Below the pieces are notes generated by a model that saw nothing but the letters and a program-made list of their open reading frames with translations, was not told the origin of the DNA and searched no databases. 64,000 bases of DNA from Gossypium raimondii (taxonomy: Eukaryota > Streptophyta > Magnoliopsida > Malvales > Malvaceae), in the NCBI RefSeq assembly GCF_025698545.1, contig NC_068576.1, positions 48,601,890 through 48,665,889 of the forward strand, written 5' to 3'. Of this stretch, positions 1-12,800 are shown piece by piece; within the stretch, counting starts at the first letter, position 1, and each line of letters begins with the position of its first letter. The position numbers and the translations under genes are program-made.

Positions 1-2039
1 AACTAATTGTGGATGCTTCACCCATTCCATTTGAATGGTTTTGGTTTAGAGAAGAAATTCCCCAAAATAATGATAAAAAAAAGAGAGACAGTTGAAAGGC
101 ACTCAAAGTATGAGTATTGTGATTTCAATGCCCTAATTATTATTATTATTATTGTTATTTTATTATTTCTTAAATCCAAACAAAAATGAATCAATTATTG
201 AGATGCAGACTGCTTTCATTTTCACTTCCATATTTCGACCCATCATTTTTATAACATCTCTTCATTCATTTCTGTATTAATATAATTCATTGTGGCACTT
301 GAATATTGATACATAAATTTTGAAGTTCTTTTTGTAATTACATAATTTTTTTTTTTTTGCATCAACTATCCGACTTGGTTCATCGCCCTATTTTAATTAT
401 CAAAGTTGAGATAATCCGACAACAATAAGTTAATGGAGAATATTGTTGAAAGCTTGCCAAAAGCTACTCACTGTTCCTTCTTCTGCTTTTATATGAATGT
501 GAAGTAAAAGAACTGTCTTTAATCTACTCTTTTAAATGTCTCATACGTTGCGGTGGAAAATAATTCTAAGAAAAAAAAGATATTAAGGAAGAAAAATCAT
601 AGCATGAAAAGAAAGTGAACAATTAGAAGAATGATCATGATCACTAATGTCTTGTACAAGAGGGGCTGGCACTATTAAATTTATTAATTTTCATGTTACC
701 CCTTACATTATCTCTCTAAAATGTGATCATTTATATTTGGTCCCCTTCAACTTTGTCAAATTTTATTTTAACCTCCACTTTAAATATCTAAAAATATTAT
801 AATTTACGTTGGCCCCAAAGTTTTCAATTTAACTTCCTAACAAGTTTAACACAAATTTTACATTTTACTTTTTAATGCATTTAACCTTATGTTTTTTTTT
901 ACAAAAAATTATAATACAAATGCTGTATTATATTTTTAATGCACCCAACTTTTATCTTTTTCTATTGTAATATAAAAACCAATATGTCTATTTTAATTCT
1001 TTTAATTAATATTATAATGATCATTTTAGTAATACAACTTTAATTCCTATAATATTTTTATATATGTAATGATTAAATTTTATTATGAGAAATTTATATA
1101 TTAATTGCAATATTAGTAACAATCATAATATTTAAAATTAATATTTTTTATACTCTATTTCTATTGTATGGAGCCAATCTTTGAAAAATATGAAATTAAG
1201 GCAGGAGTTAGCGACGAGTCATTAATTTAGATTTTGAATGACGGAAAAGAAGTTAATAATAGAACAAGTCCATGTTCTAGAGATGCTTAGACATGAAGGT
1301 TGATGTGTTTGCTATTATTGACTCTTACCAAAAAAATTAGGAATGTCTTATACCACAAACAAAAACAACTATGTATTGAACCTCTAATCAAGCATATGTG
1401 AGCAGAGACTTGAATTGTATAGTTAATTCAAAGGCAAATTTTGTCTCTTCTAATACCTATAACAACACCCAATTTAAATAAATAAAAGGTAAAGAAAAAA
1501 CAGAACGCCTCTAAAAAGAAAGCCCCAAATGATAAAAAGATATGGAGGAACATCTTCTGAAAACAATAGTATTAATTGTTCTGAAGTTACACATGTCTGG
1601 TATGATAAAATTTGAGACTTGGTGACTCCCACATCAATATTGCCCTGGCTACAATGATATTAAATCAAATTTTGCTTTCTCATGTTTATTGGAAAAGGTG
1701 GCATGTCTAAACAAAATATGAGTAATTTAGGTGTAATCCTTAAATTGGATAATGAATTTGAAACATATAAATCTTTTAGCATGACAAAATCACAAGAAAA
1801 CGTGTGGTAAGAAATTTTGAAGGGTTCACTTGAAATGACATGTTATTTATTAAAAAAATAAAAAATGGAAATTTTGAGAAATTTGTCACTTTTATAAAAG
1901 AGCTAAAAATTCTTTTTAGGAAAAAAATTTAAAAAATTTAAGAGCGACAAAGGAGATGAACATATATAATCTTGGATCGAAAACGTGCTTTCTCCTAACT
2001 AAACATGCAACTTAAGCACATTTACACTCGATAAACAAG

Positions 2040-2345
2040 AACATAAATAATCTTGAGGTAGACCACTTTATAACTTCCCCCTCAACTGAGGGGCAATTGT
2101 TATTAGTACCTCGCCAGAGTGGGTTTCGCCACTCTTACCTCTCCTCGCCTACTCACAACTGCATTAGACTACAACTTTTCTTGTAGGCACAGAGACCTTG
2201 CAGACATATAAACACACATGGCACATGAAGTGCCTTTAATCCATCTCACCAAGAATATAAGTATTGGATCCTTCTATGCATGGACCACACATGGGGTCTC
2301 TCCCGGTCCATGTCAATCCCATTGTCACCGATGAGATAAATAACA
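2040..2345. other. hairpin-rich, less AT-rich island
   Basis: An island of higher GC in AT-rich surroundings with several short inverted repeats: CCCCCTCAACTGAGGGG near 2081, GAGTGGGTTTCGCCACTC near 2118 and GGCACATGAAGTGCC near 2220. No open frame of note on either strand and no tRNA fold recognised. It could be a fragment of a mobile element or a structured non-coding RNA; nothing here decides between them. Confidence 0.3.
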
Positions 2346-3165
2346 AAAAATTATATTAAAGAAGTACTTTATTTTTAATTAATTAAACTAATATGAAATA
2401 AATAATTATTGCATAATGTAGACTGTATTATTTTTAACCCACGGTAATTTCAGCTTTACATGCATGTTTTGTAATTGGTTTTGAAGAACTGTTTTCGTAC
2501 TCTTGTCTTCTTCTATGCGGCTCCCTACACTTCACCAGCGTGTGAACTATCATCCTCCGTCCTCCATCTCTTTTGATCCTCAGCAATAATAAATTTAAAA
2601 AAATTAAAATTGAAGCCTACTCGTCTCTTGGGATTCCAAACTTGAAATTTTGTTTATAATTTCCATTTCAAGTAAAACATCAATTCCTTGCCTAAATTCT
2701 TCTTTTAATAAAAACCCATAATTATGGACTGCCAAATCACAAGCATGAGGGTATATATAATTTATATGAAAATGAAGGGATATGTCAAGTTTGAACAACT
2801 TGATTCAATATTATTTTGATAATTTAATTATTGAATTTTGGGGCTTTTTTTTTTTTTTGTATCTGTCCCAATATCCATTATCTATTGCACATGATTCTTG
2901 CTTTATTTTAGAGTTGTTAAATAACTAAAAAAAGGTATCTTTTAGAGATTATTATCTGTCCTTTGGGCCATACACTTAATCCATTGATCACTATGTTCTA
3001 ACTAATCTAATCAATTTCCATTACTTATATTTTACAAACAATTGAAGGGTTTTTCTTTTCCAAAATAAAAATGTAACTACTATACCCTTTTTTTCCTTGA
3101 TGTGTGAAAGGCAAAATGTTTTCTAAAATAATAAATAAATAATCTCATTACAGATTTTAATCATA

Positions 3166-3283
3166 TTGCTACCTATAACCCCTTTCCAATCCATAAATAG
3201 AAGGATATGTGTTTTAATGCACCTGAACCCACGTTTTCCTACATTAACAATAATACCCATACCAATCGAGCTAAAACTTAATA
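3166..3283 (-). mobile_element. tRNA-derived SINE-like repeat, copy A
   Basis: Read on the minus strand, the copy has a tRNA box A-like segment (TAGCTCGATTGGTATGGG) followed about 30 bases later by a box B-like segment (GTGGGTTCAGGTGC). A shared tail then mentions an ATCCTTCTATTTATGG-type string. The same order recurs near 23.2, 24.2, 29.4, 45.4 and 48.0 kb, so this is a dispersed family. The SINE class is inferred from the internal promoter-like boxes. Confidence 0.5.
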
Positions 3284-6124
3284 ATAAAAAACAAATTTAA
3301 CTGATTTTTTTATAAACCTTATTAAACAAATTGAAAATTTTTATATCTAAATTTTATTGCAATTTTGAGAAAAAAAATGGAATATATTAAAGACAATGAA
3401 ATGAGGTGCACTTGTTGTTAGTTAAAGCAACAAAAATAGGTAGAAATAAAATAGAATGAGTGTTGTTCAAGTTCAATAATAATGCCAATAAACCACTTCA
3501 AAGCCACATTATGTGGACACGTAACAATATATATGTTTAAAATCCACGATTTTCCCTTTTCTTTCTTTGTCAAAACTCAAAATCCTAATTAGTAACTTCA
3601 AATTCCAAACTTCATCACTCACACAACTTTTTTGAATAAAAAATAATGAAATAAACCTAACTTTTATACTGGGTTGACCTCCACACTTTTATAAATTAAT
3701 CCAATTTGCTTATTGAAAACGAATCATAAATACACAATTGGATTATTTCAACTATTTTATAAATGTACACTCTTTTCCACTTGCAAATCATACTCACATT
3801 CTTTAATATTTATTGACAGAAATCAATTTACTTAATATCAGAATTTAAAAATTAAATAATTTCTTTTACCTTAGAAATTATAATAATTTGATTTAGTCTT
3901 TATTTTTTTATAAAATTTAAACATCCATATATTAAAAAAATATTAATTTCATACATTAATAAATAAATTAGATTTTTTTCCTTTTAAAAAGAGGTTTTAT
4001 TCCAGTAAGGCAGTTGAACTGCTCGAGGAATATATTTTTGTTTGTGAAAGTTAATCTGAAGTAATAATCAATCGCAATCCAATTTTTGTTTTTAGTTTTC
4101 TTACCGCTGATCAGATTCGATTATGTCTGGATTAATTTGGAAGCCCAAAACATTATAAAATTAATATTTTATTTTTTTAATTTCGTATTAATGGTTATGT
4201 ATTTTAATTAATAAACATTAATTTGAATAAGATGAAATCTGCTGGAATTTTAAAAATTACCCAATATGATTCAGCACAACTCTTAATTAATTTCATTAAT
4301 TAACTAATATGGTGAAGGAAAACCATCCAAATTCGTCTTCTGTTAATTTCATTAATTAATTATTATGTCACAAACTTTTTAGTTAGAAACTCACTTAAAC
4401 AACTAACTTCTAAAGTTAAACAAATCCAATTTTGCAATATATATTTACATTGATGGCGTATTTTTTTAAAAAATCATCATATATTTCTAAAACCTTTGTT
4501 GATCGCCTAAAAGATCCACTAGCAATGTACCAAATATTATACACAAATAATATTAAGATTAATATTTGGTAAACTGGCTGGCTGCGTATTTTTTTTATTC
4601 CATAAATAACTTTAAAAAATTATCATGTGTATTTTTTAAAATATTTTATTATATTTTTATAGAACATTCATCAACCCCAAACCTTGTTTGTAGAGTATGA
4701 TTAATATATTATTATAAGAAAAGAAGGTCAAAACCACTACCCACCAACTTCATAATACCTTATCTCATGGACCATTGCCAAGTCATTCCAAACCTACCTT
4801 AACCTTGCTTCCCTTGGTTTGTTTAGGTTTAATTTTCATTGTAATTTTGCATTAATTTAGTGATTATGTTTAATTTCAAAATATATTTAGAAGAAAAGGT
4901 TTGTGATTGAGAGCTTATTTGAAGTAGGAAAATGTTTTGCACTGAATATGAAAAAAAGAAGAAGAAGAAGATTAAAGTCATCTTGGGGCTTAAGATTTCA
5001 TTCTTCTTTTGTAGAGTTATTATTATTTATTTTCTTGAAAGCAAAGAATCAATCTTTTTATCATGTGAAACATAACTAAGACACTTGGCCCTACTCAATA
5101 TATATACAACAGCACTATTGGAAACTAAACTATACATCTACCCATTTATTCATGGTGTTATTTTATTTTTAGTTTATATTTTTACATCCCTTTTATGATT
5201 TATGTTTAAAGTTCGGGACTGTCCCCCTTTTAATAATGTCGTCTCCAGAATTCGAATCTAAGTTCCCCTTTGAAAGTATAATGTGCCTTATTATAACATA
5301 TTCTTGTCATTTTATATTATTTTTAGAAGTTGTTTTTTAGTGTATTCGTGTTACGTAATAATGAGTTGTCAAATATTATAAGGCGTGGTAAATTATTATA
5401 ATTTTTTGGGGGGTTTTACCTTTACTTTAAATCTTTTTCTAAATAATGTTGAAAATGGTAGAAATATAAAATTTATAATATGAAATGAAGATGCGTAAGT
5501 AATAAGAAAAGTAAAACTAGCATTAATACATAATAAATTTAATGTAGATTATAGAAAGGCAAACCAAGCCTTTGCAATTGAAAGAAAGTAGAATTTGGTA
5601 CTATTTTTAAAAATATAAGAGGCGAAATGAATACATTTATTAAAAAACAATCGATACTTGGATTGCAATAATAAAATTAAATGATTCAAATCTCATTATT
5701 TTTAATTTATTATGCAAAAATAAAAATACCTTCATAATAATTGAGTTCTTATATTGGCCACCTAATATGGGTGATTTGTAGATTGGAAAAAATGGAAAAC
5801 CCTAAGAAAAATACAGTCTTTCATGGTTATAAACAATCCCCCCAAAGAGGTTTACCTCTGCAAATTTGTTAGCTTATAGTTGGCCAATCCCATTCATTTC
5901 CAATACACCCCCCATAAATTAATTATTAAAAAAAAAAAAAAGAGGAAATTGAAGAGGAGTTAAAAAGGGGGGACATCGAGGGCATTGCTTGCATTTGCGT
6001 AGTTTATGATATACAAGAGAAGTCCCTTTGGTTCAAACACAAGCTTCCATGCTTCTCTGAGTTTTGTTTTTTTCTTTATTATCTAAAATCAGCCGTGGAA
6101 GTGAATAGCGGTTCATCATCTCCG

Positions 6125-7114
6125 ATGGAGAAATCAACCACCTTCCTCATTAGAAGATCTGTCTACACTTTCCTTCAATACTATCACTACTTCACTGCAA
6201 CTGCTGCAATCCTTGCTTTGCCATACTCCCTTTCGGTTCTTGTTTCGCAGTTCTTTGTCCCCTCTTCTCCTCTGTTACCATCAATCCACAATCACCTTAA
6301 AGCCATTTTCATGGCGGCCGAGTTTCCTCCCTCCTCGGACTTCTTCAGGGTTCTCAGTTTCAAGATTTCCCAGACCATTTCTTCATCAATCTTTGCTCTT
6401 CCTTTCACCCTTTCTTTCTTCCTCGTAGCCAAAGCTTCCATCATTCACCTCCTCAACCACCACCATACCCCAACCTCCCCACCTTCATTATCTTCGGTTT
6501 TATCGCTTTACAAGCCTCTCTTATCCACTTTCATATGCAATTTCTTCGTGCTTTTATCTGCAAATTCAACAGCTTTCTGTCTTTTGTTCTTTGGGTTCCA
6601 TTTGTTTAATGGGTTTGGATTCTCATCATCTCCCAATTGGCTCATCTTCATGTCAGCTGCTGGTGCTGTTCTTTATTCCGTAATTCTTGCCAATGCACTT
6701 ATAATTTGTAACTTAGCATTGGTTTCTTCAGGGATGGAGAAATCAGGTGGGTATTCAGCAATTTTAAGAGCTTGTGTTTTAATAAAGGGAAGGGCTTCAA
6801 CTGCTTTAGCATTGGCAGTGCCTTGGAATCTGGCGTTGGCAGCCATTGAAGCTCTCTTCCATTACCGCGTTGTGAGAGCCTATCATAGTGGTGATTTCAA
6901 CAGTTTCTCAATTGCTTTAGAAGTGGTCTTAATTGCTTACTTATACTCCAATGTCGTTGTTCTTGATACTGTTGTGAGTTCCATGCTCTTCAAAAGCTGC
7001 AAAACAGGTTGTTTGATGGATGAGGAAGGAAGGGATTGTTACAGGATTGAAATTGTGGCAGAGAAAGATGGAAATGCTTATGTGAAGTTGACGAATATTG
7101 AACAACTTCCATAG
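6125..7114 (+). CDS. multi-pass transmembrane protein, plant-specific, function unknown
   Basis: Single-exon gene of 329 codons. The frame is open further upstream, but the first ATG is at 6125 (protein begins MEKSTTFLIRR), so I start there. Five to six hydrophobic segments are visible: about residues 20-45 (ATAAILALPYSLSVLVSQFF), 85-110, 135-165, 180-210 and 265-295. They are separated by short Ser/His/Pro-rich loops, and the soluble C-terminal tail of about 40 residues is acidic. There is no signal peptide of the cleaved type and no catalytic motif. It resembles uncharacterised plant membrane proteins of the At1g23850 kind, from memory only. Nothing in its neighbourhood indicates a role. 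Confidence 0.8.
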   Translation: MEKSTTFLIRRSVYTFLQYYHYFTATAAILALPYSLSVLVSQFFVPSSPLLPSIHNHLKAIFMAAEFPPSSDFFRVLSFKISQTISSSIFALPFTLSFFLVAKASIIHLLNHHHTPTSPPSLSSVLSLYKPLLSTFICNFFVLLSANSTAFCLLFFGFHLFNGFGFSSSPNWLIFMSAAGAVLYSVILANALIICNLALVSSGMEKSGGYSAILRACVLIKGRASTALALAVPWNLALAAIEALFHYRVVRAYHSGDFNSFSIALEVVLIAYLYSNVVVLDTVVSSMLFKSCKTGCLMDEEGRDCYRIEIVAEKDGNAYVKLTNIEQLP

Positions 7115-9100
7115 GAAAAAAAAAAAACAGCCATCAAATTGTATGGTCTTGAATTTCTGCATATGTAAATTCATTTCATACTGTAATTCCAAGATTCATT
7201 TTCTGAGAAAACCAGGCGATTTCTGAGGGATAAGTGATCAAAACATATGGGATATAGGTTCAAGAATCAAGAAACAGAAGAGGGATTCTTTTTTTCTTTT
7301 TTCTTTTCCTTTTTCCTTTATAAAATTCTGATAATGTTCATATTGGAATTGGGGAACAGATCTTCATGTATGTTATTCCCTGAACAAAACTACTTCACTG
7401 GGAAAAAAGTGAATGGGAAATTCCATATTATAATATGAGGGAAATATGAAATGTCAGGAAAAATATCAACTTGGTTAAACTTTGGGTGGAAATTATGTGA
7501 TAATGGATAAATGAAAATTCATGAATTTTATATTTAGTCAATTATTTGTGTTCTGTAAAGCAAGAGAGATCCCAACATCACAACAAAAGAGGAACCCACA
7601 GATGAGAGCAACAGATATTTATTTATTTATTTTCGATATTATATTCATATTTTAAATTTACAATACGAATTTTCTAGGAATTAATTGGTTGAGCATTTTG
7701 TGGGATTTTTGAAAGCTGGATTAGAACTCTAAATTATATTTGAAGTTGTAGTTCAAAAATAGGAGGGGGTTCAAAATCTATATGGGGGGTAAGGACAGAA
7801 CTATATGTATGGTGGGGTGGCCGTGGCCTCCTAATTTTTCTCCTTAAAATTTTAGTAATTACTAAATAATATAAATTTAAAATTTAGACATAGATTAACC
7901 TAACTTCTTTGGTTTCATAAACTTTTAAACATGGATTGGGTGTCAAAATTAAACCATAACCTACTTTTTTGACAAAGGGAAATAACGAAGTTGGTAATGA
8001 TTTGAACTAAAACTTGCATAATTAGACATGGTGGAACTTAACCTTTGTTAATGGCGTCAATGCTTCATTAGCAAGTCCACATAATAAGATTTAAAGTTTT
8101 CTCGGAAAAAAAAAAAACAAATAGCTTAAGTTCAACGATAGAAAAATATTTAATTTCCAAATCCTTCTCATTAATGTGAAAAAAAAAACTTTAATAAATT
8201 ATAATTTCAATTTATATTTAGCCCCCAATGTTTTAGATTAAAATATGCTCTAAATTTTTGTACTCTTTGTATCATTGGAATCTACTTCTTATACTTTTAG
8301 ATTTCAAAGTTTAGATGTAATTGTTGATTTGGACTAAAATTTTATGTTAAATTCAGGTTCATTACAATGCCATTTTGTTTTGTTCCATAACTACAAAGTG
8401 AGTATTTTTTTATATATTAAAATATAGTGAACTTAGCATAAAGTTTAAGTTAACAATTGGAAGAAAAAATTTTGAAATTTTAAAAGTAGGGGTGACTAAA
8501 TTTTTGAAAATAAAAGTATGGAAACTAAATTTCAAATGTACCGATATTTTAACCAATGTTTTATCCTGATCCCATCTTTGATGTGAGAATTATCAATTTA
8601 TATTCAACCCTAAGCTATTTCTAAAGAAAGTGAGCAAGCAAACTTTAAGAAGGATTGCGGTTTCATAGCTATTGTAACCCAATACATCTTTAAAAATGGT
8701 TTCCAGCATGATTTTAAGTTTCTGGATACATCATATCGGATTCTTATAAATTTCCAATATGGGGTTCTTCTTTGTGAGATCCAACATGGGATTTGAGTGT
8801 TACAAAAATGATTATATATATATGAATAAATGTTGGGTGAATCTGAATCCAACACTGTACACGTTTAACCACGGTGTAAAGCATTAAATCAAACTATCTT
8901 TGTAAATGAGAGGTAGAAATGAAACCAATCTACTCAACATCAGGCTTTGAAACTCAAACTTCTTACAACAACTTGGCTCAATTACACCAACTATAAAGAA
9001 AATTCCTTTGAAATAGTTAAAATACAAGGAGAAACCATGAATTACTTTTGATTGAGGAATCAAATCGAATCAAATCATATCCCATGAAATGAAAGAAACA
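7115..9100. other. intergenic region with degenerate MITE-like repeat
   Basis: No supported gene. The first 200-300 bases are presumably the 3' UTR of the membrane-protein gene. Around 8215-8535 there is a degenerate inverted-repeat element: a left arm reading ACTTTTAGATTTCAAAGTTTAG and a right arm reading roughly its complement (AAATTTTAAAAGTA, ACTAAATTT). This is the pattern of old long-TIR MITEs; its boundaries are unclear. The stretch from about 9.1 to 9.8 kb is less AT-rich and probably includes the formin 3' UTR. Confidence 0.4.
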
Positions 9101-9129
9101 AAAGAGGTTTTACAAATCAGCAGGCTATA

Positions 9130-9817
9130 TATTCTGGGTGCTATTTTACAGTTACAATAAGAAAGCCCCTCTTGTAGATTTCCCTTCTCTAAAACCTAAC
9201 ATCCTATACAACCTCTTTCTCCGGTGGGCTTTTTTCAGGAAGAAAAAAAAAAGATTATGTTACAAGAATACAAGATAAAGAATTGAATTCTACAGTAAGT
9301 GGATGGTTAGAACTTTGTACACTACATGTTTTCATGGTACAGTGGGACTTACCAGCTGTTACGATTCCACAGGCTGAATCAAATATGCCAGGTGAATGGT
9401 GGAAGCTGAAATGAAATCGTAGAAGGTCCACCCAATCTACAAATTTCATACTCAAAATAATGCTACAAGGCTCGTAGCAGTTACCTTGATAACTCTGCAT
9501 ATTCAGATTATCTGTTACTCAGTTGTGATCATAACCCGCTCTCTGCTCCATCTGACATCTACTTTGGAACATTCATGGAATCATCCACGGTAACCGGATC
9601 TGAATATCTTCCCATAGAAAATGTCTCCTGAAGCCTTATGCATAATTAAAGGCCCTAAAAAGCCTCATTCACAACGTCTCCCAAGGCACAAAATAGGAGG
9701 CACCTCAAAAGTCCTCCAAAGCAGCTGTTCCTCTCATTTCACTCATACTCGTCTGCACAGGTTTCTGCTGATTGGAAGGAGCATATTACCTTGTAGGAAT
9801 ACAGAAACTGATTTTCA
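9130..9817 (-). other. probable 3' UTR of the formin gene
   Basis: This stretch follows the formin stop codon, is less AT-rich than true intergenic sequence here and has no conserved coding frame. A GT-starting segment just after the stop (near 9792, minus strand AAGGTAATATG) could be the donor of a 3'-UTR intron. The extent is inferred; no polyadenylation site was fixed. Confidence 0.35.
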
Positions 9818-12800
9818 CTACTTTGCACTCTTCTTTTTATGGTTGGCTTCCTTGGCTTTCTCCATTTCAGCCTCCTTCTCGGCTTTCTTCTTGTCCAGTT
9901 CAGCCTGTTTAACATTCTCTTCATGTGCTTTCCGAAACAGCCGCACAAAATTTAAGAGGGTTGCAGTAACTGCATTGACCAATTCAGTGTCAGATTTGAC
10001 CAATTCAACTTCAAATAATCATAAAAAAATAAGTATACAGCATCAGATTCGATCGGTTCTTCAAATAACTTATATTACCCATACTCAGGTGTGAGCATCA
10101 ATATAGGTATGTGCAATCTTTTTAAGATTTTATGTATTTGGAAAGTCTTTGGAGCATCATATCCCCAAACCCATATCCAGCATGTAAGTTAGGCATGGGT
10201 ACTTCAAGAAAAATAGTCGGAGCAAAATAACAAACCATCATATAAAACTAGTAATAGTATACTGTGGGGAACATGTTGATCTAGAAGACAAACAGTACCC
10301 TAGATAGGATAGAGATTTACATTTCAATACATGCAATATTTAACAGAATCCTAAGTAAGATAAAATAAGGTTCTTGGTTGTCACTTTTACCATTCACTAT
10401 AATCTTTTGGCGATCAAAAGCAAAGATAAGTATTGAAATATAAAAAATAAAATAAAATAAAAAAGATTTAAAAGTTGGTATAAAGAAAAAAGCATACTAC
10501 CTTTTACCATCTGCTAGTGTGCTTTATAGCAAAAAATCAAGCACGCTATGAAAAACAACTAAAGCCTTAGAACATCGAAAAACCGTATGGCTCATTTTGT
10601 TTTGTAATAAGTTTCTATTTACAACTACATTTTATTTATGATCAAAGAGATGAAATAAATAAAAATGTTTGGAAACCCCCATTCTCGAATTTTTTTAAAA
10701 TAACTGGATAACTACTTTAAATTGTCTTTTAGCCCTTTTCTTCAAGTTTTCATATTTGGTTATTTGCCTTGTTTTATTTATTACAGTTCAACTTCCAGAA
10801 ACTATGGCACATTAGCCATACGGAGACTGATAATCCTTATTTCCATTTGATTTGGGAAAGGAAAAGGAAAAAGAGGGTTGAGTGTGAGCTGAAGGCTGAA
10901 GAAAAAGGAAATGGGTGACATTCTTAATAATGACATTGTATTTAAGGCATAATCCATGTTAGTTGGACTCGGGTGTGAGTGTCAATACAAGCATATGTTC
11001 AACACGGGTATGTTCTTTTTCTTTTGAAGTTATTTCATGTAATTGGAGGGTCAATCCCCAGACCCTTGTCTGGATCTGTGCTAGACAATTGTGTCAGATA
11101 TGAATGCTTTAAGAAAAAGGAAGAGTCAGAGCCAAAAAGGGCACAATAGGTATGGAAGGTATTACTCTAGAATCTACCTTGCTCAAACGGGCATCGGGCA
11201 GGATCCTCACCAAAATAGAGTGCAAGTGCATCTGCATTTCTACCCTGCCCACCAGAAATTGGGAAAAGAAATCTAAATGATTGAATATAATCAAAAGAGT
11301 TGGACAACGATAGATGATTTATCAATGAGAATGTTGATGGTTAGAAAATTACCACCATAGAATATAGATTTGTCAACGACACCACCTCCGTTTCAGCAAC
11401 AGAAATAAACTCCTTTAATGTCTAAATTCAAACAAGAAAAAAGAAAAAATTTAGAAAAATGAAAGCATTCCCTTGAAAAAAAAAGCCAGCTGGGCAATAA
11501 CAAATGATCACTCCATTGCATCAAAAAACGATCAATTAGAAACACCTACCATGTAAGATCGGAGAACATTTTCTGAAGGAACTTTCAAAAAAGTAAGTAC
11601 TAATTCTAACTAAATTATTCTAATGTTCCAACATTAACAGTAATCACTTGTGCTTTAAAGCTAATGCCTTTGCATTTTAAACTTGAATGACTCCAGTTCT
11701 TTTTTACTGACCGACTTTTAGGGTATTTTATGCAGTGCTGTCAAGGTGTGGACCCAGGCACACCTGCGTCTTGAGCCTTTGCATTAGACAACAAAAGCGC
11801 CATAGACGTTTCAGGCAAGGCCAATTAGGTGAGCACCTAGGCAACCTTTTTTGTAAGGTGATATACATAACAAAAGCACCACTAATCGAAGTTCTCTTTA
11901 ATTGCTTTTATTTTTTTACTTTTACCATTAGATATACCTTTACTAGTAAGAAAGGAATAGTTACAAACTCTATACTTCTCAATATTTTAGTATTTGACAA
12001 GTGGGCTGTAAGGAAACTATGCATATTGACCTATAAAAAAATGTAATGTAGATAAACTAGTCCACACTTTAGCTTTATACACATACACAAATTCACACGT
12101 GTATTGTGCTTTACTGCACTCAGGCTAGCACTTTTTTTGTGCATCAAGCCTAAGGCAATATGAAGGTTTTGTGCGTAGAGTGCACCTTAAGCCCTAGACA
12201 ATACTGACCCATGTTTACATGCTATTTCTCATATGTATTCTATAAAATAATTACACATGGGAAGGTTAAAAGAAGCTAATAGCCAATCAGGAACATCATT
12301 AACAGTCAACAAATGGAATGTGATTGTACAATAGTTGCCATATGGTAAGATACAGTGAAGAAACTGCAACAAACCTTGTATAGCTACATTGAAGAATAAA
12401 AGCAATTAAACCACTATGTACCTTCCGGAAAACTTCGGATACAGGACCATCATTTTCGGAGGCAACCAGTTCCTGCTTAAGCTTTTCTAATCCCTTAATT
12501 ATAGCTTGCATTTCTTCTGCTAAAGATTTTAATTGTATCTGCAAGGACACAAGGCTTCAAACTATATGTATAGTGTTACCAAACCACGAACCTCAAATAC
12601 TAAAAAGACTGAAGGAAACCTTAGTTGCAGCCTCAAGGCTAACAAATTCCAGGTGAAAATCTAGAAGTGCTGGTGCCTTGGCAGCTAGGACCTGAGCCAC
12701 AATAAATCAGAGTTGAGACTCAATTCAAACTGACAGTTGCCAGTTGCATCAGAAACGAGTAGAAATGTAACATATAAACTAGGTGTAAAACATAATTCAG

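Larger units (their letters stand above)
1..6094. other. gene-poor AT-rich intergenic region
   Basis: No convincing coding exon on either strand; open frames here are short and low-complexity. The stretch holds short (TTA)n and poly-A/T tracts, one tRNA-derived SINE copy near 3.2 kb and a hairpin-rich island near 2.0-2.35 kb (both listed separately). The last few hundred bases before 6125 are presumably the promoter and 5' UTR of the downstream membrane-protein gene, but I could not place a TATA box or start site with confidence. Confidence 0.6.

Noticed and set aside
9621-10094. 157-codon plus-strand frame over the formin 3' end
   Set aside because: It overlaps the last formin exon in antisense and shows no family resemblance.
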